Below the pieces are notes generated by a model that saw only the letters and a list, made by a program, of their open reading frames with translations, did not search any database and was not told the DNA's origin. A program made the position numbers and the translations under genes. Shown here piece by piece: positions 26,636-34,536 of a stretch of 64,000 nucleotides of DNA (its first letter is position 1; every line of letters begins with the position of its first letter). The stretch is from Actinotalea soli (lineage in GTDB: Bacteria > Actinomycetota > Actinomycetes > Actinomycetales > Cellulomonadaceae): positions 124,001-188,000 of the forward strand of contig NZ_JAGEMK010000003.1 of NCBI RefSeq assembly GCF_017565425.1. The letters run 5' to 3'.

Positions 26636-26752
26636 CCCGCTGCCGACCACGGCCCTCGCGCTGGTCTGCCCGACGCACGGGCGCCCTGCCTGCCGCCGCT
26701 GGTCGTCGTCTGGGACGATGCCGTCCATGACGCCGACCGCCGCCCGCCCCTG

Positions 26753-27145
26753 ATGGGGCGCCACGCAGCGGGCCCGCCACCGGCCACCCCGCCTCGGGGC
26801 CCGTCACCACAGGGCCCGTCGTCAGAAGGTCCGTCGTCGCAGAGCCCGCCCTCCCTCAGCCTGTCGACCTCCAGCCCGTCAGCTGCCGGCCTACCACCCG
26901 GGCCCGGCCCCGCCCCGTCCGCAGCTGCCCCGCCCCGCGCGCGGCTCGACGGCCTCGACGTCGCCATCCTCATCACCTTGACCGCGCTGCCCGTCGGGGG
27001 AGTCCTGCTCTGGGCAGGCGCGGGATGGTTGGTGGCCGTGGCGGCCGTGCTCGGGACAGCGGTCGTCGTGCTCGTCGCGGTCCGGGTGAGCACCCCGCGG
27101 GACCCCGCACGCACGGCACGCCGTCGGGGCGGCCGCCGGGGCTGA
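26753..27145 (+). CDS. small membrane protein with proline/serine-rich N terminus
   Basis: 130 residues: about 65 residues of low-complexity Pro/Ser/Gly, then two hydrophobic segments (VAILITLTALPVGGVLLWAGAGW and LVAVAAVLGTAVVVLVAVRVS) and a short basic tail. I do not recognise a family. It ends nine bases before the orn -10 region, so it does not appear co-transcribed with orn. The exact start is uncertain because several in-frame codons could serve. Confidence 0.5.
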   Translation: MGRHAAGPPPATPPRGPSPQGPSSEGPSSQSPPSLSLSTSSPSAAGLPPGPGPAPSAAAPPRARLDGLDVAILITLTALPVGGVLLWAGAGWLVAVAAVLGTAVVVLVAVRVSTPRDPARTARRRGGRRG

Positions 27146-27150
27146 CCCCG

Positions 27151-27156
27151 TACAGT
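27151..27156 (+). promoter_or_regulatory. -10 hexamer of oligoribonuclease gene
   Basis: TACAGT, seven bases before GTG 27164; the in-frame GTG at 27155 overlaps the hexamer and is therefore unlikely to be used. Confidence 0.5.
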
Positions 27157-27163
27157 GACGCGG

Positions 27164-27805
27164 GTGAGCCCTGCCCCCGCCCCCAACGACCGGATCGTCT
27201 GGATCGACTGCGAGATGACCGGCCTCGACCTGTCCCGCGACGCGCTCGTGGAGGTGGCCGCCGTGGTCACCGACTCCGAGCTGAACGTCCTGGGTGACGG
27301 GGTCGACGTCGTCATCACCCCGCCGGTCGAGGCCCTCGAGCAGATGGACCCCTTCGTGCGGACCATGCACACGACCTCGGGCCTGCTCGAGGCGCTGCCG
27401 GGGGGCACCACCCTCGCCGAGGCCGAGCAGCAGGTGCTCGACTACCTGCGCGCGTGGATCCCCGAGGCGGGCAAGGCCCCGCTGGCCGGCAACTCGGTCG
27501 GTACCGACAAGGCCTTCCTCGAGCGGGACATGCCCGGCCTGGCCGGTCACCTGCACTACCGGATCATCGACGTGTCCTCCGTCAAGGAGCTCGCCCGCCG
27601 CTGGTACCCGCGCATCTACTTCGCCTCCCCCGAGAAGAACGGCGGGCACCGCGCCCTCGCCGACATCCTCGAGAGCATCGACGAGCTGCGCTACTACCGC
27701 GCCGCGATGCTCGTCCCGCAGCCCGGCCCGGACTCCGCCACCGCCAAGAAGGTCGCGGCGCAGGTCATGGCGAGCACCGTGCGGTCAGGCTTCAACGCTC
27801 CCTGA
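27164..27805 (+). CDS. orn: oligoribonuclease
   Basis: 3'-5' exoribonuclease (DEDDh) that degrades di- to pentanucleotides, including pGpG; 213 residues. D15 and E17 in WIDCEMTGLD, the middle Asp in NSVGTDKAFLERDMP, and H/D of GGHRALADILESI complete the DEDDh set. The leaderless-type promoter supports the GTG at 27164. A very long hairpin follows the stop, before the tRNA-His gene on the other strand. Confidence 0.95.
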   Translation: MSPAPAPNDRIVWIDCEMTGLDLSRDALVEVAAVVTDSELNVLGDGVDVVITPPVEALEQMDPFVRTMHTTSGLLEALPGGTTLAEAEQQVLDYLRAWIPEAGKAPLAGNSVGTDKAFLERDMPGLAGHLHYRIIDVSSVKELARRWYPRIYFASPEKNGGHRALADILESIDELRYYRAAMLVPQPGPDSATAKKVAAQVMASTVRSGFNAP

Positions 27806-27816
27806 CTGGACGACAG

Positions 27817-27873
27817 AACGAGGCCCGAGGCTGCCTCGCGGATCTTCTCCGCGAGGCGGCCTCGGGCCTCGTT
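27817..27873. terminator. long bidirectional hairpin between orn and tRNA-His
   Basis: A stem of about 26 bp with a single mismatch (AACGAGGCCCGAGGC... with ...GCCTCGGGCCTCGTT) and a loop of about 5 bases. It sits 12 bases after orn and 7 bases beyond the tRNA-His 3' end, so it can end both transcripts. Confidence 0.8.
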
Positions 27874-27880
27874 CGTACGG

Positions 27881-27954
27881 GGTGGCTAACGGGACTTGAA
27901 CCCGCGACCCCCTGGACCACAACCAGGTGCTCTACCTGCTGAGCTATAGCCACC
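27881..27954 (-). tRNA. tRNA-His (anticodon GTG)
   Basis: Read on the minus strand: 5' GGTGGCTA pairs with TAGCCACC, including the extra G-1 opposite C73 that marks tRNA-His. The anticodon stem-loop CTGGTTGTGGTCCAG gives GTG, and the T-arm is CGGGTTCAAGTCCCG. Confidence 0.95.
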
Positions 27955-28024
27955 ATGATCTGTGGTGAGATCGTCACCGCGGACCGCCGAGAAGTCTACC
28001 CGCTCCCCCGGGGTGCTCCCGACC

Positions 28025-28948
28025 TCAGCGCGCGCGGGCCATGATCGCGTCGGCGAACCGGTCCAGCGCACCCTCGGCGAGCTCGAGGAACATCGACGGC
28101 TCGACCAGCTCGAGCTCCATGAGGACGGGCTCGTCCTCGTCGTTGCTGACCACGTCGACCCGGGCGTAGAGGAAGGTCGAGGCGTCCGCGACGTCGGCCT
28201 CGACCGAGAGCAGCCGGGCCGCTGTGTCGATGATCGTGCGGGCCACGGCGATCTCGGACGCCGAGGCGCTGCCCGAGCGCATCGTCTCCTCCTTGTAGAC
28301 GCCCTCGACGCCGACGTCGGGGCCGTCGAGCATGGCCTCCTTGACCACCGAGTGCGAGTACTCCCCCGCGACGAACACGTGGGCGCGCTCGCCGTGGGTG
28401 TCGACGCTGGTCAGGTAGCGCTGGACCATGACGGTCCGGTCCTCGCGCAGCAGTCGCCGGGCGTGCTGGATGGCCAGGCCGCGGGAGTTCGCGTCGATCG
28501 CGGTGTAGCGCCCGGTGTCCCGAGAGCCGGCCGAGACGGCGGGCTTGATCACGAAGTCGCCGTCGGCCGGGAAGCGGGTGTGCAGGGCGCGGGAGGTGAG
28601 GTTGCGCTCGGGCTCGAGCCACATGGTGGGCACCACGCCCACCCCAGCCTGCTCGAGCTCGCGCAGGTAGTGCTTGTCGGTGTTCCAGCGGATCACCGAG
28701 ATCGGGTTGGCGAGCCTCGTCACGGCCTCGACGCGGGCCACCCACTCGAGGAACTCCTCACGGCGCTGGGCGTAGTCCCAGGTGGAACGGACGACGACCA
28801 GGTCGTAGGAGGCCCAGTCGATCGATGCGTCGTCCCAGACGGCAGGCTCGGCGGTCGCGCCGCGCGAACGGAGCGCCTCGAGCAGGGGGACGTCCCCGGT
28901 GTCGAGGTCGGGCAGGGCGGAGCAGGTGGCCAGTGCGATGCGTGTCAC
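28025..28948 (-). CDS. ATP-grasp domain enzyme of unknown substrate
   Basis: 307 residues. An N-terminal pre-ATP-grasp region (WASYDLVVVRSTWDYAQRREEFLEW) is followed by nucleotide-binding segments (FVIKPAVSAGSRDTGRY; VMVQRYLTSV) and the metal-binding end (YARVDVVSNDEDEPVLMELELVEPSMFL). This group resembles glutathione-synthase-like, RimK-type ligases; it could ligate an amino acid to a carboxylate, but neither partner is evident. It starts with GTG 28948, which has TAGTGT six bases upstream. It lies downstream of no other gene and is monocistronic. Confidence 0.88.
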   Translation of the reverse strand: MTRIALATCSALPDLDTGDVPLLEALRSRGATAEPAVWDDASIDWASYDLVVVRSTWDYAQRREEFLEWVARVEAVTRLANPISVIRWNTDKHYLRELEQAGVGVVPTMWLEPERNLTSRALHTRFPADGDFVIKPAVSAGSRDTGRYTAIDANSRGLAIQHARRLLREDRTVMVQRYLTSVDTHGERAHVFVAGEYSHSVVKEAMLDGPDVGVEGVYKEETMRSGSASASEIAVARTIIDTAARLLSVEADVADASTFLYARVDVVSNDEDEPVLMELELVEPSMFLELAEGALDRFADAIMARAR

Positions 28949-28954
28949 GTGGCG

Positions 28955-28960
28955 ACACTA
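28955..28960 (-). promoter_or_regulatory. -10 hexamer of ATP-grasp gene
   Basis: TAGTGT on the minus strand, six bases before the GTG at 28948; leaderless geometry. Confidence 0.5.
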
Positions 28961-29113
28961 GCCGCCAACCCCGCCGACCGGGTGAAACCGGAGCGTCAGA
29001 TCCCCCCGTGGAGCCCGCACCCCCTCCCCCACAGTGCCGACCACCCCGATCTAGGGTTGGATCTCTCGAGGGGGTCGACTTCTTGATGCGACCACGGAGG
29101 GACGAAGACGCCG

Positions 29114-29512
29114 ATGAGCGAGACGACAGGTCACGCACGCGACGAAGGATCCGGGATGAGCCTGCGCGAGCTGCCGGACAGCTCGCTGGTCGAGGCCTGG
29201 GGGGAGATCGACCTCGCGGTCCGGCACGCCGTCGGGCCGCTGTGCCAGGTGGTCGCCGACCGCGCCCTGCCGGTGGTGATCGACGCTCAGGGGATCACCT
29301 TCATCGACTCGACGGGCATGTCCATCCTCGTGCGGATCGCGCGAGATGCCGAGTCCGGTGGCTACCCGGTCCGGCTGCGCAACGCCCCGTGGATGCTGCG
29401 CGAGCTGCTCACGATCACCGGCGTCGACCAGCTCCTGCCCTTCACGGACGAGGACGACGAGGTCGACGAGGCCGCGGGCGCCCCCAGGACCGACGACCGC
29501 GAGCAGTCCTGA
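29114..29512 (+). CDS. STAS-domain anti-sigma factor antagonist
   Basis: 132 residues; a STAS fold at about 18-110. The phospho-acceptor Ser sits in GITFIDSTGMSIL, the usual anti-anti-sigma (SpoIIAA/RsbV) motif. The tail is acidic (DEDDEVDEAAG). Such proteins sequester an anti-sigma kinase and free a stress sigma factor, but no partner kinase lies next to it. It is isolated, and its 165-base upstream gap holds a TAGGGT hexamer near 29051 but no clear -35. A second STAS gene is at 45789. Confidence 0.88.
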   Translation: MSETTGHARDEGSGMSLRELPDSSLVEAWGEIDLAVRHAVGPLCQVVADRALPVVIDAQGITFIDSTGMSILVRIARDAESGGYPVRLRNAPWMLRELLTITGVDQLLPFTDEDDEVDEAAGAPRTDDREQS

Positions 29513-29609
29513 CCCGGTCGCGCAGGTCGGGCTGACGGCCCGCGCCACCCGTTGCCCGCGAGGGCCGCACGCGCCGCGAGGTGCACGGTCGAGGCCTGCG
29601 CCGGGGTGA

Positions 29610-30686
29610 TCACACCGCGCGTGTCCGGGGCTCGTCCTCGACCGGCTCGTCCTCGACCGGCTGGGCCTCGACGAGGCGGCGCAGGGCACCGAGCAGGCTG
29701 TCAGCGGTGACCACGCCGACCTGCCCCTGCCCCTGAGCGTCGGCGACGGCCACCTCGCCACCCCCCGAGGCCGCCAGGGCGGCGAAGGCCTCGTCGAGCC
29801 GGGAGCCGACCCGCAGCGGGGCCGCGGGGGCCAGGCTCGGCACGCGGGTCACGGGCGTGAAGTCGGGGAGGGCGGGCACGACATCGGCCGGGGTCACCTC
29901 ACCGATCGCGAGCAGCCGGACCGCGCGGCCCTGACCGACCAGGTCCTCGACCATGGGTCCGGCAGGCCGGGCCAGGAGCTCGACGGCGTCCCCGAGCTGC
30001 TCGAGGCGCCCCCCTCGGGCGAAGACGGCGACCCTGTCCCCCAGGCGCACGGCCTCGTCGACGTCGTGGGTCACCAGCATGACCGTGGTGCCGAGCTCGC
30101 GCTGGATGCGCCAGAACTCCTGCTGGAGCCGGCGCCGCCCGGCCGGGTCGACCGCGCCGAAGGGCTCGTCCATCAGGAGCACCGGCGGGTCCGCCGCGAG
30201 GGCCCGGGCCACGCCCACGCGCTGCCGCTCGCCACCCGAGAGCTGGTGCGGGTAGCGGCGGGTGTAGGTGTCGGGGTCCAGGCCCACGAGCTCGAGCAGC
30301 TCCCCGGTGCGCCGCTTGGACCGAGCCCGGTCCCAGCCCAGCAGGTCCGGGACGGTGCCGATGTTCTGGCCCACGGTGCGGTGCGGGAAGAGGCCCACGT
30401 GCTGGATCACGTAGCCGATGCGGCGCCGCAGCTCGACGGGGTCGGTGCTGGCGATGTCACGCCCCTGGACCACCACGCGCCCCGAGGTCGGGTCCACCAG
30501 GCGGTTGACCATGCGCAGGGTGGTGGACTTGCCGCACCCGGACGGGCCCACGAGCACCATGAGCTCGTGCTCGCGGACCTCGAGGTCGAGGTGCTCGACG
30601 GCGACCGTGCCGTCGGGGTACTCCTTGCGCACCTGCTCGAACCGGATCACCGGCTCACCGGTGGCGACGGGCCGCTGGGAGCTCAT
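29610..30686 (-). CDS. glycine-betaine-type ABC importer, ATP-binding subunit
   Basis: 358 residues. Walker A GPSGCGKST (47-55), signature QLSGGERQRVGVARAL, Walker B LLMDEPFGAVD and H-loop VTHDVDEAV. The ~100-residue C-terminal extension resembles the CBS region of OpuCA/ProV proteins but looks degenerate. It is transcribed divergently from the two permeases and the binding protein, with only 52 bases between starts, so one region controls the whole transporter. Imports glycine betaine, choline or a related osmolyte. Confidence 0.9.
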   Translation of the reverse strand: MSSQRPVATGEPVIRFEQVRKEYPDGTVAVEHLDLEVREHELMVLVGPSGCGKSTTLRMVNRLVDPTSGRVVVQGRDIASTDPVELRRRIGYVIQHVGLFPHRTVGQNIGTVPDLLGWDRARSKRRTGELLELVGLDPDTYTRRYPHQLSGGERQRVGVARALAADPPVLLMDEPFGAVDPAGRRRLQQEFWRIQRELGTTVMLVTHDVDEAVRLGDRVAVFARGGRLEQLGDAVELLARPAGPMVEDLVGQGRAVRLLAIGEVTPADVVPALPDFTPVTRVPSLAPAAPLRVGSRLDEAFAALAASGGGEVAVADAQGQGQVGVVTADSLLGALRRLVEAQPVEDEPVEDEPRTRAV

Positions 30687-30725
30687 GCGTGGCGACGCTA
30701 CACCGCGGGATACCAGGGTTCGCGG

Positions 30726-30731
30726 TAGCGT
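30726..30731 (+). promoter_or_regulatory. -10 hexamer of osmolyte permease operon
   Basis: TAGCGT, seven bases before the ATG at 30739, in the 52-base gap between the ATPase and permease genes. Confidence 0.5.
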
Positions 30732-30738
30732 CCCGTCG

Positions 30739-31404
30739 ATGGAACCGGTCGCGAACCCCTGGTTCTCCTGGTCCTACGTGGAACGGAACTGGGGAGACAT
30801 CACCACGGCCGTCAGCCAGCACACCACCCTGACGATCCAGGCCATGGTCATCGCCTTCGCGATCGCCCTGCCGCTCGCGGTCCTCGCCCACGGGCGGCCA
30901 CGGGTCGCGACCGCGGTGCTCGGGGCCACGGGGGCCCTCTACACGATCCCCTCGCTGGCCCTCTTCGCGATCCTCGCCCCGTTCACCGGGATCGGGCGCA
31001 CGACGGTCCTCATCGGGCTGGTCGCCTACGCACTGCTCATCCTCGTGCGCAACATCGTGGTGGGCCTCGAGGGCGTCGACCCGGACGTGCGGGACGCCGC
31101 CCGCGGGCTCGGCTACGGACGGGCCCGGATGCTGCTCACCGTCGAGCTGCCCAACGCCCTGCCCGCCGTGATCGCCGGCCTGCGGGTCGCGACCGTCTCG
31201 ACCGTGGCCCTGGTGACGATCGGCGTGGTGGTGGGCTTCGGCGGGCTGGGGCAGCTGATGTTCCGCGGGTTCAACAGCAGCTATCGCGCCGAGATCGTCA
31301 CCGCGACGGTGCTGACGGTGGCCATCGCGGTGATCGCGGACCTGCTGATCCTGGCCCTCGGTCGTCTGATGACGCCGTGGACCCGCACCGGGAGGACCGC
31401 ATGA
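30739..31404 (+). CDS. glycine-betaine-type ABC importer, permease 1
   Basis: 221-residue integral membrane subunit with about five spans. The cytoplasmic EAA-like loop is VRDAARGLGYGRARMLLTVELPNALPAVIAGLR, the coupling element for the ATPase. QHTTLTIQAMVIAFAIALPLAVL is typical of OpuCB/OpuCD. Its stop overlaps the start of the second permease (ATGA). First gene of the permease-permease-binding protein operon. Confidence 0.92.
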   Translation: MEPVANPWFSWSYVERNWGDITTAVSQHTTLTIQAMVIAFAIALPLAVLAHGRPRVATAVLGATGALYTIPSLALFAILAPFTGIGRTTVLIGLVAYALLILVRNIVVGLEGVDPDVRDAARGLGYGRARMLLTVELPNALPAVIAGLRVATVSTVALVTIGVVVGFGGLGQLMFRGFNSSYRAEIVTATVLTVAIAVIADLLILALGRLMTPWTRTGRTA

Positions 31405-32087
31405 ACGACTCGGTCATCGAGCAGGCCTTCCGCTGGCTCAACGACCCGCTCAACTGGACGGGACGCAACGGGATCCTCGAGCGGACCGGCGAGCACCTGG
31501 GCATGTCCGCCCTGGCGGTGCTGCTCGCCGCTGCCGTGGCCCTGCCGGTGGGGGTCTGGCTCGGTCACCGGCGGAAGGGCACCGGCCTCGTCGTCGTCGT
31601 GGCGAACGCGTCGCGGGCCCTGCCGACCTTCGCCCTCCTGCTGATCTTCGCCTCGACGGCGATCGGCTTCGGCAACCGCCCGACCGTGCTGGCGGTCGCC
31701 ATCTTCGCGATACCCCCGATCCTCACCAACGCGTGCGCGGGACTGCTCGACGTCGACGCCGACGTCCGCGACGCTGCCCGCGGCATGGGCATGTCCGGGC
31801 GCCGCTCCCTGCTGCTGGTCGAGATCCCCCTCGCCCTGCCGCTGATCGCTGCGGGGATGCGCACCGCCGTCGTGCAGGTCATCGCGACCGTCACCCTGGC
31901 CGGGCTGGTCGGGGGCGGCGGCCTGGGTCCGCTCATCGTCACAGGGCTCGGTACCCGGCGCTTCGGCGAGGTGCTCGCGGGGGGCCTGCTCGTCGCAGCG
32001 CTGTGCCTCGTCGCCGAGGTCGTCATGGCCGGGGTGCAGCGCCTGGCGACCCCCGCCCCCATGCGATCGATCGTTGTCAGGACGTGA
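31401..32087 (+). CDS. glycine-betaine-type ABC importer, permease 2
   Basis: 228 residues, second transmembrane subunit, with ASRALPTFALLLIFAS and the EAA loop VRDAARGMGMSGRRSLLLVEIPLALPLIAAGMR. It pairs with permease 1 as a heterodimer, as in OpuC. The GGAGG site before ATG 31401 lies inside the end of permease 1. Followed after 96 bases by the lipoprotein gene, which has its own ribosome site. Confidence 0.92.
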   Translation: MNDSVIEQAFRWLNDPLNWTGRNGILERTGEHLGMSALAVLLAAAVALPVGVWLGHRRKGTGLVVVVANASRALPTFALLLIFASTAIGFGNRPTVLAVAIFAIPPILTNACAGLLDVDADVRDAARGMGMSGRRSLLLVEIPLALPLIAAGMRTAVVQVIATVTLAGLVGGGGLGPLIVTGLGTRRFGEVLAGGLLVAALCLVAEVVMAGVQRLATPAPMRSIVVRT

Positions 32088-32183
32088 CCTTGGACGGCCC
32101 CCCACCGGTTGCCGACCGGGACGTGCCCGGGATCGAATGGTCGACGGCGCGAAGTGCGCCCTCGACCGATCTGGGAGATCTCC

Positions 32184-33191
32184 GTGCGCGTACCCCGCCC
32201 CGTCCTGGCCGCCGCTGCGGCCGGCGCCCTGCTGCTCGTCTCAGCCTGCGGGGACGCAGGCTCCTCGGGCACCCAGCCTGAGCCCGAGGCCGGTGGCTCG
32301 ACCGAGGAGAGCCTCGAGGTCTGCGAGGCCATCGCCGGTGAGGAGCTAGTCGTCCTCGAGGACGACCTGGGCCTGCAGACCGTCGACAACATCATCCCTG
32401 CGGTCAACGCCGAGGCCGTGGCCGAGGACGACCAGATGATCGGCCTGCTGGACCAGGTCTCTGCGGCCCTCGACACCGACGTCCTCATCAGCCTCAACCG
32501 TGCCGTCGACGTCGAGCGCCAGACCTCGACCGAGGTCGCCGCCGAGTTCCTCGAGACCGAGGGCCTGGCCGAGCAGGAGGAGGTCGGGGAGGGCGCGAGC
32601 GTCGTGGTCGGCGCCGGCAACTTCTCCGAGAGCGCGACCCTGGCCGAGCTCTACGCAGGGGTGCTGCGGGCCGCGGGCTACGAAGCGTCCACCCAGACCA
32701 TCGGCAACCGTGAGACCTACATGCCTGCCCTGCAGGACGGCACCCTCACGGTGATCCCCGAGTACGTCGGCACCGCGACCGAGTTCATCAACCAGACCGT
32801 CAACGGGGCCGACGCCGAGGCCGTGGCCAGCTCGGACCTCGAGGCCACGACCGCGGCCCTCACCGAGCTCGGCGCGGAGGTCGGCCTCGTCTTCGGTGAG
32901 CCCTCGGCCGCCCAGGACCAGAACGCCTTCGCCGTGACGACGGCCTTCGCCGACGAGTACGGCGTCAGCACCCTCAGCGAGCTCGCCGAGAGCTGCGCCA
33001 TCACCCTGGGCGGTCCGCCCGAGTGCCCCGAGCGTCCGTTCTGCCAGCCCGGCCTCGAGGAGGTCTACGGGCTCGAGATCGACGAGTTCACCTCCCTCGA
33101 CGCCGGCGGCCCGCTGACCAAGACCGCCCTGCAGCAGGGTGAGATCGCCGTCGGGCTGGTGTTCTCCTCCGACGCGGCCCTCGGGGCCTGA
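32184..33191 (+). CDS. osmolyte-binding lipoprotein (OpuAC family), apparently circularly permuted
   Basis: 335 residues. The lipobox LLVSACG puts the acylated Cys at 22. The order of segments is unusual. Residues 53-128 (ELVVLEDDLGLQTVDNIIP...LISLNRAVDV...VAAEFL) resemble the C-terminal end of ordinary family members. Residues 138 onward (VVVGAGNFSESATLAELYAGVL...PEYVGT) resemble their N-terminal start. The protein stops at QQGEIAVGLVFSSDAAL, just where ordinary members continue into the VVLED segment. LGGPPECPERPFCQPGLEEVYG is a normal family motif. GTG 32184 has GGGAG upstream and begins a proper signal peptide. Confidence 0.85.
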   Translation: MRVPRPVLAAAAAGALLLVSACGDAGSSGTQPEPEAGGSTEESLEVCEAIAGEELVVLEDDLGLQTVDNIIPAVNAEAVAEDDQMIGLLDQVSAALDTDVLISLNRAVDVERQTSTEVAAEFLETEGLAEQEEVGEGASVVVGAGNFSESATLAELYAGVLRAAGYEASTQTIGNRETYMPALQDGTLTVIPEYVGTATEFINQTVNGADAEAVASSDLEATTAALTELGAEVGLVFGEPSAAQDQNAFAVTTAFADEYGVSTLSELAESCAITLGGPPECPERPFCQPGLEEVYGLEIDEFTSLDAGGPLTKTALQQGEIAVGLVFSSDAALGA

Positions 33192-33210
33192 TCCGCGCGG
33201 GCGTCACCGG

Positions 33211-33708
33211 ATGACGCACGACGAGCGCAGCGACCACGGACTCGACCACCGACGTTCGGTCTGGGTCGCTGCGCTCATCGGCGTCGGCGTGATGGCCGCC
33301 GTGGATGAGATCGTCTTCCACCAGATCCTCGCCTGGCACCACTTCTACGACCGGTCCACCTCTGACGTCGCACTCCTGTCCGACGGCCTGCTCCACGCCG
33401 CCGAGCTGGTCGCCCTCGTCGCCGGGATCTTCCTCATGGCCGACCTCTCCCGTCGGCAGGCCCTCTCCTGGCCCTCGGCGTGGGGCGGCTTCCTCCTCGG
33501 TGCCGGAGGCTTCCAGCTCTTCGACGGAATCGTCACCCACAAGGTGCTCCAGCTCCACCAGGTGAGGTACGACGTCGACCTGCTGCCCTACGACCTGGCG
33601 TGGAACCTCGCGGGCGGCGCGCTCCTCGTCTTCGGGGTGATCCTCGTCGCGCGGGCCGGGCGGTCCCTGCGCCGGACCTCCGGGGATCACGTCCGGCACG
33701 AGGACTGA
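33211..33708 (+). CDS. DUF2243 membrane protein
   Basis: 165 residues, four hydrophobic segments. Family-typical histidine-bearing motifs are visible: AAVDEIVFHQILAWHHFYD, SDGLLHAAEL and LFDGIVTHKVLQLHQVRY. The His/Asp clusters near membrane ends suggest metal or heme handling (inference). It is followed by a CtaG-type gene 18 bases on, a common pairing. It starts 19 bases after the binding-protein stop and may be co-transcribed with it by read-through. Confidence 0.88.
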   Translation: MTHDERSDHGLDHRRSVWVAALIGVGVMAAVDEIVFHQILAWHHFYDRSTSDVALLSDGLLHAAELVALVAGIFLMADLSRRQALSWPSAWGGFLLGAGGFQLFDGIVTHKVLQLHQVRYDVDLLPYDLAWNLAGGALLVFGVILVARAGRSLRRTSGDHVRHED

Positions 33709-33726
33709 CATGCCCGGCCGACGACG

Positions 33727-34536
33727 GTGACGGTGACCTGGTGGGAGCCGATGATCCTCGGCTGCGCCCTGCTCGGGCTCTACCTCGCGGTCCTCCTCCG
33801 ACGGCCCTCGACCCTGCCGAGGTGGCCCCGGCGGCGGCTCGCGGCCTGGGTCGTGGGGGTCCTCGTCGTCGCGGTCGCGCTGAGCCCACCGCTCGCCGAC
33901 CTCGCGCGGCTGGACCACCGCGCGCACATGGTTCAGCACCTGCTCCTCGGCATGTACGCCCCGATCGTCCTCGTCTTCTCAGCCCCGGTGACCCTCCTGC
34001 TCGGGACGCTGCGCCCGGCAGACGCCCGGCTCCTCGCGCGCGGTCTGCGGTCGCCACCGGTCCGGACGCTGACCCACCCGGTCACCGCGGCGGTCCTCAG
34101 CGTGGGCGGGCTCTTCGCGCTGTACCTGACCCCGCTCTACGGGCTGACGCAGGTCCACGCAGGGGTGCACGGCCTCGTGCTGGCCCACCTCCTCCTGGCG
34201 GGCTACGTGTACACGTGGTCCATCGCTGGCCCAGACCCCGCCCCGCACCGTCCCGGGCTTCTCACCAGGGTGGCCGTCCTCGTCCTGGCCGCCGGGTCTC
34301 ACGCCTTCCTCGCACGGCTGCTGCACGCGCAGGCCGTCCGAGGAGCAGATCACCACTCAGGTCACGGCGGGACGCAGGCGGACGCCGACGGGGCCTCCAT
34401 GGCCACCGCAGCCCAGTGGATGTACTACGGAGGTGACGGGGCGGAGATCCTGCTGGCCGTGATGCTCTTCAGCTGGTGGTATCAGAGCCCGTACTCCTCC
34501 AGGAGACGCAGCCACACCTCGCTGACGGTCGGGTAG
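33727..34536 (+). CDS. caa3-type cytochrome oxidase assembly protein CtaG-like
   Basis: 269 residues, about seven membrane segments; the caa3_CtaG family acts in copper delivery or assembly of cytochrome c oxidase. Histidines in LDHRAHMVQHLLLGMYAP, HAGVHGLVLAHLLLAGYVYTW and the HHSGHGG loop are the likely metal-contacting positions. GTG 33727 follows the DUF2243 gene closely. The 3' end overlaps the convergent flavoprotein gene by 55 bases, and the last ~20 residues may be non-family. Confidence 0.9.
   Translation: MTVTWWEPMILGCALLGLYLAVLLRRPSTLPRWPRRRLAAWVVGVLVVAVALSPPLADLARLDHRAHMVQHLLLGMYAPIVLVFSAPVTLLLGTLRPADARLLARGLRSPPVRTLTHPVTAAVLSVGGLFALYLTPLYGLTQVHAGVHGLVLAHLLLAGYVYTWSIAGPDPAPHRPGLLTRVAVLVLAAGSHAFLARLLHAQAVRGADHHSGHGGTQADADGASMATAAQWMYYGGDGAEILLAVMLFSWWYQSPYSSRRRSHTSLTVG

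Noticed and set aside
26636-26752. Possible small gene between the basic protein and the Pro-rich membrane protein
   Set aside because: Only very short frames with no ribosome site; nothing supportable in these 117 bases.
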